Below are positions 10,444 through 19,512 of a stretch of 64,000 bases of DNA, piece by piece. The notes beneath the pieces were generated by a model. It was not told the DNA's origin. It made no database searches and worked only from the letters and a program-made list of their open reading frames with translations. The translations under genes were made by a program, and so were the position numbers. Position 1 is the first letter of the stretch; the number at the start of each line of letters is the position of its first letter. This DNA comes from Psychromonas sp. Urea-02u-13 (lineage in GTDB: Bacteria > Pseudomonadota > Gammaproteobacteria > Enterobacterales > Psychromonadaceae), in contig NZ_PJBZ01000070.1 in the NCBI RefSeq assembly GCF_002835995.1, forward strand, positions 40,800 to 104,799, read 5' to 3'.

Positions 10444-10721
10444 TTAGTAGATATGAGATTGGTTTCTGCCCTGTTGCTTGGCATAATATAACGCACAATC
10501 AGTAGCTTCAATAACGTTTCTAGGATCTGTTTGTGTGGTAATTTCAGTGCCTCCTATACTGATAGTTAATGAAGCTATTTTTGCATATTGATGTGTCGCG
10601 ATAACAACTCTACTACGCTCGAACGCCTACATTACATCGATAGCATCGTAATATTTCACCAAAATAACAAACTCTTCACCCCGAAACGAAATGTTTTATA
10701 AGCAGCTTCTTTTTCCTGTGT
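10444..10721 (-). pseudogene. Decayed GGDEF-domain fragment
   Basis: Translating the minus strand in the frame ending at the stop at 10444-10446 gives RGEEFVILVKYYDAIDVM, then a TAG stop at 10627-10629, then a stretch containing IASLTISIGGTEITT and EATDCALYYAKQQGRN. These are the GGDEF signature, the SIG strand and the terminal A-D-x-A-L-Y-x-A-K helix of diguanylate cyclases. Upstream of the signature the matching text (TFRFG) continues only in another frame, so one base has been lost at the signature itself. With a frameshift, an internal stop and no N-terminal half, it is a relic. Confidence 0.8.
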
Positions 10722-10769
10722 AAATTCAGGTCGTTAAATGAATGGGGCGGGTAGTAATAGCAACCTGAT

Positions 10770-10845
10770 TACATCTGTTCTCAGTCTTGACGAGTGTTAT
10801 CTGCGTGATGAATGTTGAAAGGAGGATAACTGTTTAATGTCAGTT
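10770..10845 (+). repeat. Degenerate partial copy of interspersed repeat A
   Basis: CAGTCTTGACGAGTG followed by TTATCTGCGTGATGAATGTT and GAAAGGAGGATAACT aligns by eye with the middle of the 160-bp repeat copies at 23069 and 40224. The terminal inverted repeats are not recognisable here. The stretch between this copy and the palindrome at 11061 shows nothing else I can name. Confidence 0.5.
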
Positions 10846-11060
10846 GAGGGTTTTAACGGAGGAATTAACAAAGGCATTTTATAATCTACTTTGGCTTTAT
10901 TTCTTTACACCTTGAATTCAAATAGTAAGTGTTTAATGAGTATTGCTAGGTTAGTTGAAAAAAAAGCCGCAGATGATTAAAGAAAATCTCGAAACATGAG
11001 TACTCATGCCTTACAACATAATAGTATTAACTACTGAGGTGACTACTGTATTTACTGAGG

Positions 11061-11123
11061 TTTATTAGCACAAGATATTCTTTTAAAAGTGACTTTAAAA
11101 AGAATATCTTGTCACTGAAGACT
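11061..11123. repeat. Large AT-rich palindrome downstream of recN
   Basis: ACAAGATATTCTTTT (11070-11084) and AAAAGAATATCTTGT (11098-11112) are perfect 15-bp inverted arms around a 13-base loop. Outside them TTTATTAG (11061-11068) is mirrored by CTAATAAA at about 11120-11127. The sequence may act as the recN transcription end or be the remnant of a small inverted-repeat element. It lacks the GC-rich stem of a standard terminator. Confidence 0.5.
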
Positions 11124-11139
11124 AATAAATGATTACTTT

Positions 11140-12822
11140 TTACGAAACCGTATTCACTAACAGCTCTTTTGCATTGGCTAGCGTATGCGCTGTAATGTTA
11201 TCACCACCGACTAATCGTGCTAATTCATTAAGGCGGTCTTTCTCGCTTAATTTAACCATAGTTGTATTGGTGTTTTTACCATTACTTTGCTTGGCGACAA
11301 ACATTTGTTGATGACCATTACCGGCAACCTGAGGAAGATGTGTCACACAAAATATTTGTGTTTGTTCACCCAAACTACGTAATAACTTTCCAACGACAGC
11401 AGCAGTTGCGCCACTAATACCCACATCGACTTCATCAAATATAAGCGTAGGGGTCGCAACACGTTGGCTGATAATAACCTGCATTGCCAATCCAATACGC
11501 GACAACTCACCACCAGAGGCGACTTTGGCTAAACTTTGTAGTGTTTGACCTGCATTGGTTTTAACTTGAAATTCAATATTATCAAGGCCTAATGGGCTTA
11601 GCGCATGATGACTGTTTTCAACTAGCTGAATATGGAAAATACCATCTTGCATATTCAATTTTTGAATACTGGAGGTTATTTTTTTACTTAGCTCTTTTGC
11701 GTAACGATTACGACTATGGCTCAATTTTTTAGCATGTTGATAATAGCTATTTTCTGCGACTTCTAAATCCGCGCTAAGTTGCTCAATTTGTAATTCGCCA
11801 CTGTTAAGTTGTTTAAATTCTTTGCTTAGTTTTTGATGATGCGAGTACAGAAATTCGGGTTGAACTTGATGTTTTCTCGCCAGCGAAAGGGCATCACTCA
11901 TACGTGATTCTAACTGTTGAAATTTTTCAGGGTCAAGTTCTAGGTTTTCGCTGAAATTACGTAATTCATAACTCGCGTCTTCTATTTGAATCAGTGATTC
12001 TTGTAGTGTAGCGATAATGTTTTCTAAGTTTTTATCATTTTCAACTTGTGCTTCAAGTGCACTGATACTACTACGTAACAATGTCAACGCATCTGTCTGT
12101 TCACCTTCGCTAAGATGATTCAACGTTAACTGGCAACTTTCTAATAGTGCGCCACCGTTTGCTAAGCGTTTGTGTTCAACTTCAATCTGTTCAAACTCCT
12201 CTTCCGCTAATGTGAATTCATCGAGTTCTTGTATTTGATATTCCAGCAGTTGCTTACGTGCTTGTTTTTCTTGTTGATTTAACTGTTGCTGTTTTAACTG
12301 TTTATTTAAAAAGTGCCAACCTTGATAAGTATCTTTTACTTTTTGTAATAGCTGATGATGTGCAGCATATTCGTCAATAATGGACAGTTGGATTTCGCTT
12401 TTAAGCAGGCTTTGGTGTGCGTGCTGACCGTGAATGTTCACTAACAATTGGCCCAGGCTTTTGAGTTGTGAAACAGGGACTGGTGTGCCGTTAATGTAAG
12501 CACGTGAGCGACCCTCTTTATTGACTGTGCGACGTAATAAACAGTCGTTTATATCGTCGTCACTTTCAAGATCGTTATTCACTAACCATTGTTTTGCGTG
12601 TGGGGTATCGGTTAAGGTAAAACGAGCACTAATTTCTGCTTTGTCGGTACCGACTCTAACCATGTTTGCATCTGCTCGTGAACCGAGGCATAAACCAAGT
12701 GCATCAATGGCAATTGATTTACCAGCGCCAGTTTCACCAGTGATTGTGGTCATACCGTGACTAAATTCTAATTCTAAAAATTGAACAATGGCAAAATGTT
12801 GCACGGTTAATTGATTAAGCAT
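11140..12822 (-). CDS. recN: DNA repair protein RecN
   Basis: SMC-like ATPase recruited to double-strand breaks. The 560-aa length fits. Walker A GETGAGKSIAIDALGLCLG is near the N-terminus, long heptad-rich coiled coil covers about 150-370, and the C-terminal half has the ABC signature VASGGELSRIGLAMQV and Walker B TLIFDEVDVGISG. Two consensus LexA boxes lie immediately upstream, so it is expected to be SOS-induced as in E. coli. Confidence 0.97.
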   Translation of the reverse strand: MLNQLTVQHFAIVQFLELEFSHGMTTITGETGAGKSIAIDALGLCLGSRADANMVRVGTDKAEISARFTLTDTPHAKQWLVNNDLESDDDINDCLLRRTVNKEGRSRAYINGTPVPVSQLKSLGQLLVNIHGQHAHQSLLKSEIQLSIIDEYAAHHQLLQKVKDTYQGWHFLNKQLKQQQLNQQEKQARKQLLEYQIQELDEFTLAEEEFEQIEVEHKRLANGGALLESCQLTLNHLSEGEQTDALTLLRSSISALEAQVENDKNLENIIATLQESLIQIEDASYELRNFSENLELDPEKFQQLESRMSDALSLARKHQVQPEFLYSHHQKLSKEFKQLNSGELQIEQLSADLEVAENSYYQHAKKLSHSRNRYAKELSKKITSSIQKLNMQDGIFHIQLVENSHHALSPLGLDNIEFQVKTNAGQTLQSLAKVASGGELSRIGLAMQVIISQRVATPTLIFDEVDVGISGATAAVVGKLLRSLGEQTQIFCVTHLPQVAGNGHQQMFVAKQSNGKNTNTTMVKLSEKDRLNELARLVGGDNITAHTLANAKELLVNTVS

Positions 12823-12844
12823 AATTTTTCACACCTCAAAAAGA

Positions 12845-12860
12845 CTGTTTAAATAAACAG
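12845..12860. promoter_or_regulatory. LexA (SOS) box 1 of recN
   Basis: CTGTTTAAATAAACAG matches the gammaproteobacterial LexA consensus CTGT-N8-ACAG exactly and is palindromic. It lies 23 bp upstream of the recN start. Confidence 0.9.
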
Positions 12861-12867
12861 TCTAATA

Positions 12868-12883
12868 CTGTTTATTTAAACAG
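12868..12883. promoter_or_regulatory. LexA (SOS) box 2 of recN
   Basis: CTGTTTATTTAAACAG is a second exact CTGT-N8-ACAG palindrome, 23 bp centre to centre from box 1. Tandem boxes are known for recN in enteric bacteria and imply tight repression. Confidence 0.9.
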
Positions 12884-12942
12884 TAAAGAGGTTGTGTTGA
12901 TTATTTGTGAATTAAGCCAATTTAACAGGCAGATTGAAGGGA

Positions 12943-13911
12943 TCAGATCTGCATAAATTCACGTAATAAGGGGAAGAAGGTATAGCCGCTAAAACAGAAT
13001 AACCAGAACCAGGCACTTAAACTGAGGCGTTGTAATGAGAGATCGATTTGTTCTATCTCTGGTGCGCTAGTATTACCCAAGGTTGCATAGGTTATCTTTT
13101 GATCTTTATAAAGGCGTACACCACCGAGCTCAAACTGCATACTTAATGCAAAGCTAGATAACATCAACCCAGAAGAAAAATGGTGCCAATGTATGCTTTG
13201 TTTGAATTTCTTAGGCAGATTTTGTAATGGTTTGTCGTAGAGAGAAAAGGTAAAACTGACTAACAAATGGACGGGGAACAACATAATGCTGTAAAAAAGG
13301 CTAGGAAATGTTGTTAATGCCTTAAATGCATTGTTTTTAGCGTTCCATTGCTGCGCACAAATTTGTACCGTGCGGTAGAAAATAGCCGCATAAATACCTG
13401 CAACCATATACCAAAAAAGAACGGCAAACCAAGATGCACACAGTTGTAAAACCATGGATTCAATCGTCGCTTTATTAACACCCATTAATGATAACGGTTT
13501 TGTTTCTCGCTCGGTAATCGCATCTAGCTTGAATTTTGCTTGGGCTAAGTTATTACGCTTTAAGGCATTACTGACTTGTAAATAAACTAGCTTTTTATCA
13601 TGCCATGAAAGTAAGACAAAAAGCATGACTATATCGATAGTGATAGGTTGAAACACAATATTGTACAATTGGCTGACAATAAGAATAGTGGGGAAGTAAA
13701 TAAGGCTAATGGATAACAGGCTCGCTAAGCGTTTATAACCATCACTGCGAGTGTCCAAATTAACTTTGACTGCAATCTGCTTAAAAATAAGTTCAACGGC
13801 TGAAAGCGGATTAAGGTCTTTGGGTAGGGACACAAAGAATGAGAGCAGGGCAACGGTTACTATTGAAAAGTAGACGCTGTACTGCTCTATAAAGCTTATC
13901 AAAGAGTCCAC
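12943..13911 (-). CDS. CbiB/CobD-like integral membrane protein
   Basis: A 322-aa polytopic membrane protein with hydrophobic segments at roughly 12-30, 65-105 and 155-180, and near the C-terminus. ASLLSISLIYFP, the SWHDKKLVYLQ region and the ALSMQFELGGVRLY segment recall CbiB, the adenosylcobinamide-phosphate synthase, in which ALxxQLGGP is conserved. The match is weak, and no other cobalamin biosynthesis gene is visible, so it may be a divergent paralogue. It starts with GTG directly after the mtnN stop, pointing to co-expression. Confidence 0.6.
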   Translation of the reverse strand: MDSLISFIEQYSVYFSIVTVALLSFFVSLPKDLNPLSAVELIFKQIAVKVNLDTRSDGYKRLASLLSISLIYFPTILIVSQLYNIVFQPITIDIVMLFVLLSWHDKKLVYLQVSNALKRNNLAQAKFKLDAITERETKPLSLMGVNKATIESMVLQLCASWFAVLFWYMVAGIYAAIFYRTVQICAQQWNAKNNAFKALTTFPSLFYSIMLFPVHLLVSFTFSLYDKPLQNLPKKFKQSIHWHHFSSGLMLSSFALSMQFELGGVRLYKDQKITYATLGNTSAPEIEQIDLSLQRLSLSAWFWLFCFSGYTFFPLLREFMQI

Positions 13912-14607
13912 TTAACTTAATCTATCAACAATAGCTTCTACCAGTACTGAGGCATTTTTAGCTGCAATCGGTAGGTATTGTTCAAATGAAAGTTCTGATT
14001 TTTTACCTGCAATATCTGACAAAGAGCGAATGATGACAAAAGGCACTTTAAATTGATGACAAACCTGTGCAATGGCCGCTGCTTCCATTTCACATGCAGC
14101 CATTGTTGGGAAGTTGTTACGTGCAATTTCTGCTTTTTTCGGATCTGCCATAAAGATATCACCGGTACAGATAAGGCCTTGAATAATATTAAGGTCTTCT
14201 ATCGTTTGTGCTGCATCTTGGGCAACAGCAATTAATGCTTTATCGGCTTCAAAGGCTGCTGGCAGTTGCGCCATTTGACCAATTTCATATCCAAAAGCAG
14301 TTAAATCCACATCGTGAAAACGTACTTCGGTAGAGATAACAATGTCGCCAACATTTAAGCTTGTATCGTAACCGCCTGCAGATCCTGTGTTAATAATGGT
14401 ATCTGGTTGGAAACGCTCTAATAATAATGTTGTTGCGACTGCTGCTGCAACTTTACCAATACCTGATTTAGTTAAAATAACTTCTTTGCCATTAAGTTGG
14501 CCTTGGTAAAATTCACAACCTGCAATATTTGTTGTTTGTATATTTTCCAATTTTGCTTTTAGGATGCTGACTTCTTCATCCATTGCCCCGATAATGCCTA
14601 TTTTCAT
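13912..14607 (-). CDS. mtnN: 5'-methylthioadenosine/S-adenosylhomocysteine nucleosidase
   Basis: Hydrolyses MTA and SAH to adenine plus the thioribose products; part of methionine salvage and AI-2 precursor formation. The 231-aa length fits E. coli Pfs. MKIGIIGAMDEEVSIL holds the catalytic Glu, GSAGGYD the ribose loop, AACEMEAAAIAQV the second Glu and IRSLSDIAG the catalytic Asp. It is divergent from tyrS and followed without a gap by the CbiB-like gene. Confidence 0.97.
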   Translation of the reverse strand: MKIGIIGAMDEEVSILKAKLENIQTTNIAGCEFYQGQLNGKEVILTKSGIGKVAAAVATTLLLERFQPDTIINTGSAGGYDTSLNVGDIVISTEVRFHDVDLTAFGYEIGQMAQLPAAFEADKALIAVAQDAAQTIEDLNIIQGLICTGDIFMADPKKAEIARNNFPTMAACEMEAAAIAQVCHQFKVPFVIIRSLSDIAGKKSELSFEQYLPIAAKNASVLVEAIVDRLS

Positions 14608-14753
14608 TGCTTAACTCTCTGTAATTTCATTATAAAAGCCTAATGTTAGCACAATCGGCACAACTTCTTCACGGAATGGTTTTTTTGTTTCTATTAACTG
14701 TGTAAAATCGACAGCATATTTATGAAATAGTTTAATGATTAGGGAACATAAGC

Positions 14754-16025
14754 ATGAATGCTTTACTTGAAGATTTAAAAGCGCGCGGACTTGTTGCACA
14801 AACAACAGCCGATGAAGAGTTACACGAACATTTATCAAGTGGTTGTCAGACGCTATATTGTGGTTTTGATCCAACAGCGGATAGCTTACATATAGGTAGC
14901 CTAGTACCCCTATTAACGCTTAAACGTTTCCAAGAAGCGGGTCATAAGCCATTGGCTTTAGTTGGCGGTGCAACAGGACTGATTGGCGATCCGAGTTTTA
15001 AAGCGGCTGAACGTAAACTTAATACTGATGATGTTGTTGAAAACTGGGTGGCTAAAATAAAAGCGCAAGTCAGTGCCTTTATTGAATTCGGCGAGCAAGA
15101 AAATGCGGCTGAAGTGGTTAATAACCTTGATTGGATTGGTGAGATGGATGCCATTTCATTTTTGCGTGACGTCGGTAAACACTTTAGTGTTAACGCTATG
15201 ATTCAAAAAGAGTCTGTTAAACAACGAATCGACCGTGAAGGCGCGGGTATCTCTTTTACTGAATTTAGCTATATGTTGCTACAGTCTTATGATTTTGCAG
15301 CGCTTAATAAAATGAATGGCTGTTCTCTACAAATTGGTGGCTCTGATCAATGGGGTAATATCACCGGTGGTATTGACCTTACTCGTCGCATGAACCAACA
15401 AAAAGTATTTGGTTTAACACTGCCACTAGTAACAAAAGCAGACGGCACTAAATTTGGTAAAACAGAATCAGGTACGATTTGGCTTGATGCAACAAAAACG
15501 TCTCCTTATGCCTTTTTCCAATTTTGGATCACTACATTAGACGCAGATGTTTACAAATTCTTACGTTTCTTTACTTTCCTTTCTATTAGTGAAATTGAAG
15601 CGATTGAAGCAAAAGATAAAGCGATAAAAGGGCGTCCTGAAGGTCAAGCTATTTTAGCGAAAGAAGTCACTCGTTTAGTGCACGGCGAAGAAGGATTAGC
15701 TTCTTCTGAGCGTATTACAGAAGCTTTGTTCTCTGGTGATTTAAGCGCATTAAGTGAATCAGATCTTAAACAACTTGCACAGGATGGTTTACCATCAACA
15801 CAAGTAACAGAGTCTGAAAAAAGCTTGGTTGAATTATTGACCAGCTGTGAGCTTGCAAAATCAAATAAAATGGCACGTGAATTTACTCAAAATGGTGCAG
15901 TGAGCATCAATGGTGTAAAAGCGACGGATAGCGAAATGTTAGTGCAAAAAGCAGATGCTTTGTTTGGTCAATACACGCTAATTAAACGCGGTAAACGTCT
16001 ATTTAATCTCTTTATCTGGAAATAA
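14754..16025 (+). CDS. tyrS: Tyrosyl-tRNA synthetase
   Basis: Class I aminoacyl-tRNA synthetase charging tRNA-Tyr. The 423-aa length is that of the TyrS1 type of E. coli. [18 protein letters not shown] contains the HIGH-like motif, [13 protein letters not shown] the tyrosine pocket and [12 protein letters not shown] the KMSKS-like loop; an S4 RNA-binding domain occupies the C-terminal 70 residues. The start ATG is preceded by AGGGAACATAAGC. A small outer-membrane-type protein gene starts 4 bp after its stop. Confidence 0.98.
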   Translation: MNALLEDLKARGLVAQTTADEELHEHLSSGCQTLYCGFDPTADSLHIGSLVPLLTLKRFQEAGHKPLALVGGATGLIGDPSFKAAERKLNTDDVVENWVAKIKAQVSAFIEFGEQENAAEVVNNLDWIGEMDAISFLRDVGKHFSVNAMIQKESVKQRIDREGAGISFTEFSYMLLQSYDFAALNKMNGCSLQIGGSDQWGNITGGIDLTRRMNQQKVFGLTLPLVTKADGTKFGKTESGTIWLDATKTSPYAFFQFWITTLDADVYKFLRFFTFLSISEIEAIEAKDKAIKGRPEGQAILAKEVTRLVHGEEGLASSERITEALFSGDLSALSESDLKQLAQDGLPSTQVTESEKSLVELLTSCELAKSNKMAREFTQNGAVSINGVKATDSEMLVQKADALFGQYTLIKRGKRLFNLFIWK

Positions 16026-16028
16026 AAA

Positions 16029-16706
16029 ATGTTTATTAAAACGTTTGCTAAAAAAAGTTCTATTGCATTACTTGCCCTCGTTTCTAGTTCATTATTCGCT
16101 AATCAGCAGGGAGAGAATGGAGAAGTATGGCATGACCTGAGTGATCCTCTTGCTGTTTATTCGAATGTGAACGTGGGTGGTGGCAGTGAAGGCGTTGACG
16201 TTAGTGCGAGTTATGGTGGCTATTTAAACGGCCAGTATAAGCATAAAATTACCGTTGAAGCGATGAACGACCTTGATTATTACAATGTGAATTACTTGTT
16301 GTTAAATGCGGTGACAAACTCTGGTTTTACTGTTGAGACAAGCTGGGGAAGGGACCTTTGGGATTTAACCGATACGAATGATTCTGTGGTCGGTGTATTT
16401 GCGAAAATACCTTTGATGGAAAGTAAACTTATCGTTTACCCAAAACTTAATTTAGGCATGTTATGGGGTGAATATGTTGATAATACAACGACTTACATCC
16501 AGTTCGAAGCAACAACACGCTACAAAATAAATCATATCTTTTGGGTTGGTATTACCCCAACTTATACCTATGCAATGAAAGGCTATGACGTAAATGAATG
16601 GGATACAACCTTAGATGTTGGGGCGCAAATTTCTGGTGCCTTTGCCGTTGGCGCACATTGGAATGACGATAATGAATTATGGTTTGATGTTGTTTTTGCT
16701 TTTTAG
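16029..16706 (+). CDS. Putative outer-membrane beta-barrel protein
   Basis: A 225-aa exported protein without a family name I recognise. An N-terminal signal peptide (about 1-25, cleavage after SSLFA) is followed by alternating polar/aromatic stretches that look like beta strands. The last residues, WFDVVFAF, end in Phe and fit the C-terminal signal recognised by the BAM machinery. It starts 4 bp after tyrS and is followed by a strong terminator, so it may ride on the tyrS transcript. The substrate or role is unknown. Confidence 0.7.
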   Translation: MFIKTFAKKSSIALLALVSSSLFANQQGENGEVWHDLSDPLAVYSNVNVGGGSEGVDVSASYGGYLNGQYKHKITVEAMNDLDYYNVNYLLLNAVTNSGFTVETSWGRDLWDLTDTNDSVVGVFAKIPLMESKLIVYPKLNLGMLWGEYVDNTTTYIQFEATTRYKINHIFWVGITPTYTYAMKGYDVNEWDTTLDVGAQISGAFAVGAHWNDDNELWFDVVFAF

Positions 16707-16757
16707 TCCGTATCTCCAAGTAGCAGGGCATAGATAAAAGATAAACAAGAAAAATTC

Positions 16758-16785
16758 AAAGGCCATTTTTAGTGGCCTTTTTTGA
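16758..16785 (+). terminator. Rho-independent terminator after tyrS and the barrel protein
   Basis: AAAGGCCA and TGGCCTTT pair around a short T-rich loop and are followed by a T-run. Confidence 0.85.
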
Positions 16786-16899
16786 TTTTAAATTCCCATA
16801 AAAGTGTGAAGGCTCGCAAGTAATATTGATTATAAAATTACCTTTAGCTAAGCAGTAGGCTAAAATTAGAGTTCTGCTCTATTTTGGAACTATTCTATA

Positions 16900-19431
16900 A
16901 TGCTTAAATCGTTTACATGCCTCATGATTTTCTTGTGTATATCAGCCCCTTCTTTTGCGGCTTTAAATGAATCTACTAAGCCTAGCCAAGTCGTTGTTTA
17001 TTTAGACCAAAACCTCCCTTATTCAGGCTTTAATTCTCATAAAAAGGCACAGGGTTTGTACGCTGACTTTTGGCTTTCGTGGTCTTTAACAACTGGCATT
17101 GCGGTAAAAATGGAGCCTTACTTACAAGAAGACCTGTATACCTCGTTAGTAGACAATCGACCTGCTTTATATAGTGGCTTGCAGGCGTCTAATCGTGCGC
17201 TTAAAAGGTTAAACAAAACGCCATTGTTAAACCTTAAAACAGATTTCTATCATTTTTCTCCGATTAGCCAAAAACTTTCTCACGCATTAACGGATCACGC
17301 TGATGTTATTCTTGTGGGTGGGCTGTTCCCTCAGGCACAGAAATTACCTTTGTTTGTTGATAAAACGCATCTTATTTATAAAGAATACCCAGGGGTGCTA
17401 GAGCTATTAATCGATCTATATCAAGATGAAATTGATGCCGTGGTTATTTTTAACTTTGGATTAGAAAACAAGGGTTTGTTAGACAGCATACTCAGTAGTT
17501 TCTTACAAAAAAAATCTGCCAATGACGGTGATAACCAATTATTTGCTTATTTGCCTGTTGAGCAACAGACATTAGTCAAATGGTTACAATGGGGGAACCA
17601 ATTTGAACAATTGAATACGCAAATGCGCACGGCCTTCGCTAATATTAATAACCCGTGGTGGGGGGCTTCAGCTGCTATGGCACGTAACCTTTTGCTGATT
17701 AGTGGATTGTTTCTTATTTTTATACTTATCGGTCGTTCAAAACGTAAAAAAGATCGTCAATTTAAAGATGTGCTTGATTCCTCTCCATATCCGCTAGCGA
17801 TTTTTGCATTAGACGGCAACACTATTTTTTATCTTAATGATGAAGTGAAATCATTATTTCCTTTTAAGAAGAAAAAAAATAAATTCATCTTTGAAGAGGC
17901 TGAAAATCAGCTGCTATTATCGCGCTTTATCAATAAAGCGAGTCACCAAACTGTTATCGATAATGGCCTAGTACGTTTATTAGTGGATGATACCTTTCAT
18001 GATATTGAAATATTTGCCAAACGCATTCATTACAAACGAAAAACCGCTTGGTTATGCCATTTAAAAGATGTGACGGCACTGCTTAGCGCGGAACGAAAAC
18101 TCACAGAAGAACGTGAATTATTACGTAAAGTATTGGATTCAATTCCAGAGCAAATTTCATTTAAATCACCTAAGGGCACTATTGTTGGCTGTAATACTGC
18201 GTGGGCTGAAGTCAATAATACCACCGTGGCGCACGCAACTGGGCGCAGTGTTGCAGATATGATGGCAGTGCCTGCGATTAAAAAACAAAAACAGCAAGAA
18301 GCTGCTGTTTGGACGGGTGAAACTTATAATAGCCAAGAGTGGATTCAACAGAAAAAATCTGCAGATTTAAGCCTAGTGAATGTCACCAAAGTGCCTTTAT
18401 ATAACGATAAAGGCACTATTTTTGCCATTTTATCCATCGACAGTGACATTACGGCATTACATAATTTAACCAAACAACTCAAAGTTGAAAATATACAGCG
18501 TAAAGAAACAGAAAAAGCGTTGTCGAAACAGAGTGTTTTATTAAGTACTGTTTTTGCTGCTAGCTATGACCCCATTGGTTTGTTAGATCATGAAGGGCGA
18601 ATCATTGGCGCGAATAACTCTTTTGCGAAATTAATGAATGCTTGCCCGGATGATATTATTGGTAAATTGCAAACTGAGCTTATGCCATCGGATAGAGCTG
18701 ACTGGGCGGAACGCCAAAATAAAGAAGTATTAGCCTCTGGTGAGCCCATTATTTTTGAAGAGTTACTGTTCTCTGGCAATAAGAAAACCTGGTACGAAGT
18801 ACATAAAGCGCCATTTAACGATGAAGAAAGTCATTACCAGGGCATTGTTATTATGGCCCGAGATATTACAGCACGTAAATTAACCGAGGAAAAACTCAGC
18901 TCTGACGCATCGGACTTTGAACAGAAAATGTTAAACGACCAATTAACTAACATTGCTAATCGACGTTCATTTGATGAACGTTTCACAATGCTTTGGCAGG
19001 AAGCGTGTGATGAGCAAGAGATGCTCTCTATTGTGATGTGTGATATCGACTACTTCAAACCTTATAATGATAACTATGGCCACCAAATGGGTGATGAGAC
19101 ATTAAAAATCATTGCATTAGCACTTAACAATGCCGCTAGTGAGATGGGCTGTTTTGCTGCTCGATACGGTGGTGAGGAGTTTGTTGTTATCATTAAAGGG
19201 GGCAATGCGACTAAAGTATTTCGTGCGGTTGAAAAATTACGTGAAGCGATTAATAAAACCAAGGTGGAACATCTACATTCTGATGTGAGTCGTTATGTCA
19301 CTATGAGTCTGGGTTTATCGAGTATCTTCCCAAGTGATTTGAATACCATGAAGATGCTAGTCGCTGAGGCTGATGGCGCGTTATATGACGCTAAAATGTC
19401 CGGACGTGATCAAATCAGTGTGCACAATTAG
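16900..19431 (+). CDS. Membrane sensor diguanylate cyclase with PAS domains
   Basis: Predicted c-di-GMP synthase with a periplasmic sensor. A signal peptide (about 1-20) precedes a periplasmic region (about 25-260) that resembles a degenerate solute-binding-protein sensor. One membrane helix (about 262-278), three PAS-like units (about 288-395, 405-525 and 545-660) and a GGDEF domain with GGEEF (about 757-761) follow. The four residues where an RxxD inhibitory site would sit are EMGC, so product inhibition through that site is not expected. MCDIDYFKPYND holds the metal-binding Asp. It stands alone between terminators. Confidence 0.93.
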   Translation: MLKSFTCLMIFLCISAPSFAALNESTKPSQVVVYLDQNLPYSGFNSHKKAQGLYADFWLSWSLTTGIAVKMEPYLQEDLYTSLVDNRPALYSGLQASNRALKRLNKTPLLNLKTDFYHFSPISQKLSHALTDHADVILVGGLFPQAQKLPLFVDKTHLIYKEYPGVLELLIDLYQDEIDAVVIFNFGLENKGLLDSILSSFLQKKSANDGDNQLFAYLPVEQQTLVKWLQWGNQFEQLNTQMRTAFANINNPWWGASAAMARNLLLISGLFLIFILIGRSKRKKDRQFKDVLDSSPYPLAIFALDGNTIFYLNDEVKSLFPFKKKKNKFIFEEAENQLLLSRFINKASHQTVIDNGLVRLLVDDTFHDIEIFAKRIHYKRKTAWLCHLKDVTALLSAERKLTEERELLRKVLDSIPEQISFKSPKGTIVGCNTAWAEVNNTTVAHATGRSVADMMAVPAIKKQKQQEAAVWTGETYNSQEWIQQKKSADLSLVNVTKVPLYNDKGTIFAILSIDSDITALHNLTKQLKVENIQRKETEKALSKQSVLLSTVFAASYDPIGLLDHEGRIIGANNSFAKLMNACPDDIIGKLQTELMPSDRADWAERQNKEVLASGEPIIFEELLFSGNKKTWYEVHKAPFNDEESHYQGIVIMARDITARKLTEEKLSSDASDFEQKMLNDQLTNIANRRSFDERFTMLWQEACDEQEMLSIVMCDIDYFKPYNDNYGHQMGDETLKIIALALNNAASEMGCFAARYGGEEFVVIIKGGNATKVFRAVEKLREAINKTKVEHLHSDVSRYVTMSLGLSSIFPSDLNTMKMLVAEADGALYDAKMSGRDQISVHN

Positions 19432-19462
19432 AATCTAATGTATTGGTAGAAAAAGTAGCAAC

Positions 19463-19493
19463 AAAAAAGGGAGCTCAATGAGCTCCTTTTTTT
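19463..19493. terminator. Bidirectional terminator between the cyclase gene and folE2
   Basis: GGAGCTC and GAGCTCC form a perfect stem with a 3-base loop, with an A-run on the left and T-run on the right. It therefore serves both convergent genes. Confidence 0.85.
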
Positions 19494-19512
19494 ATGACTA
19501 AAATAAGAAAAA

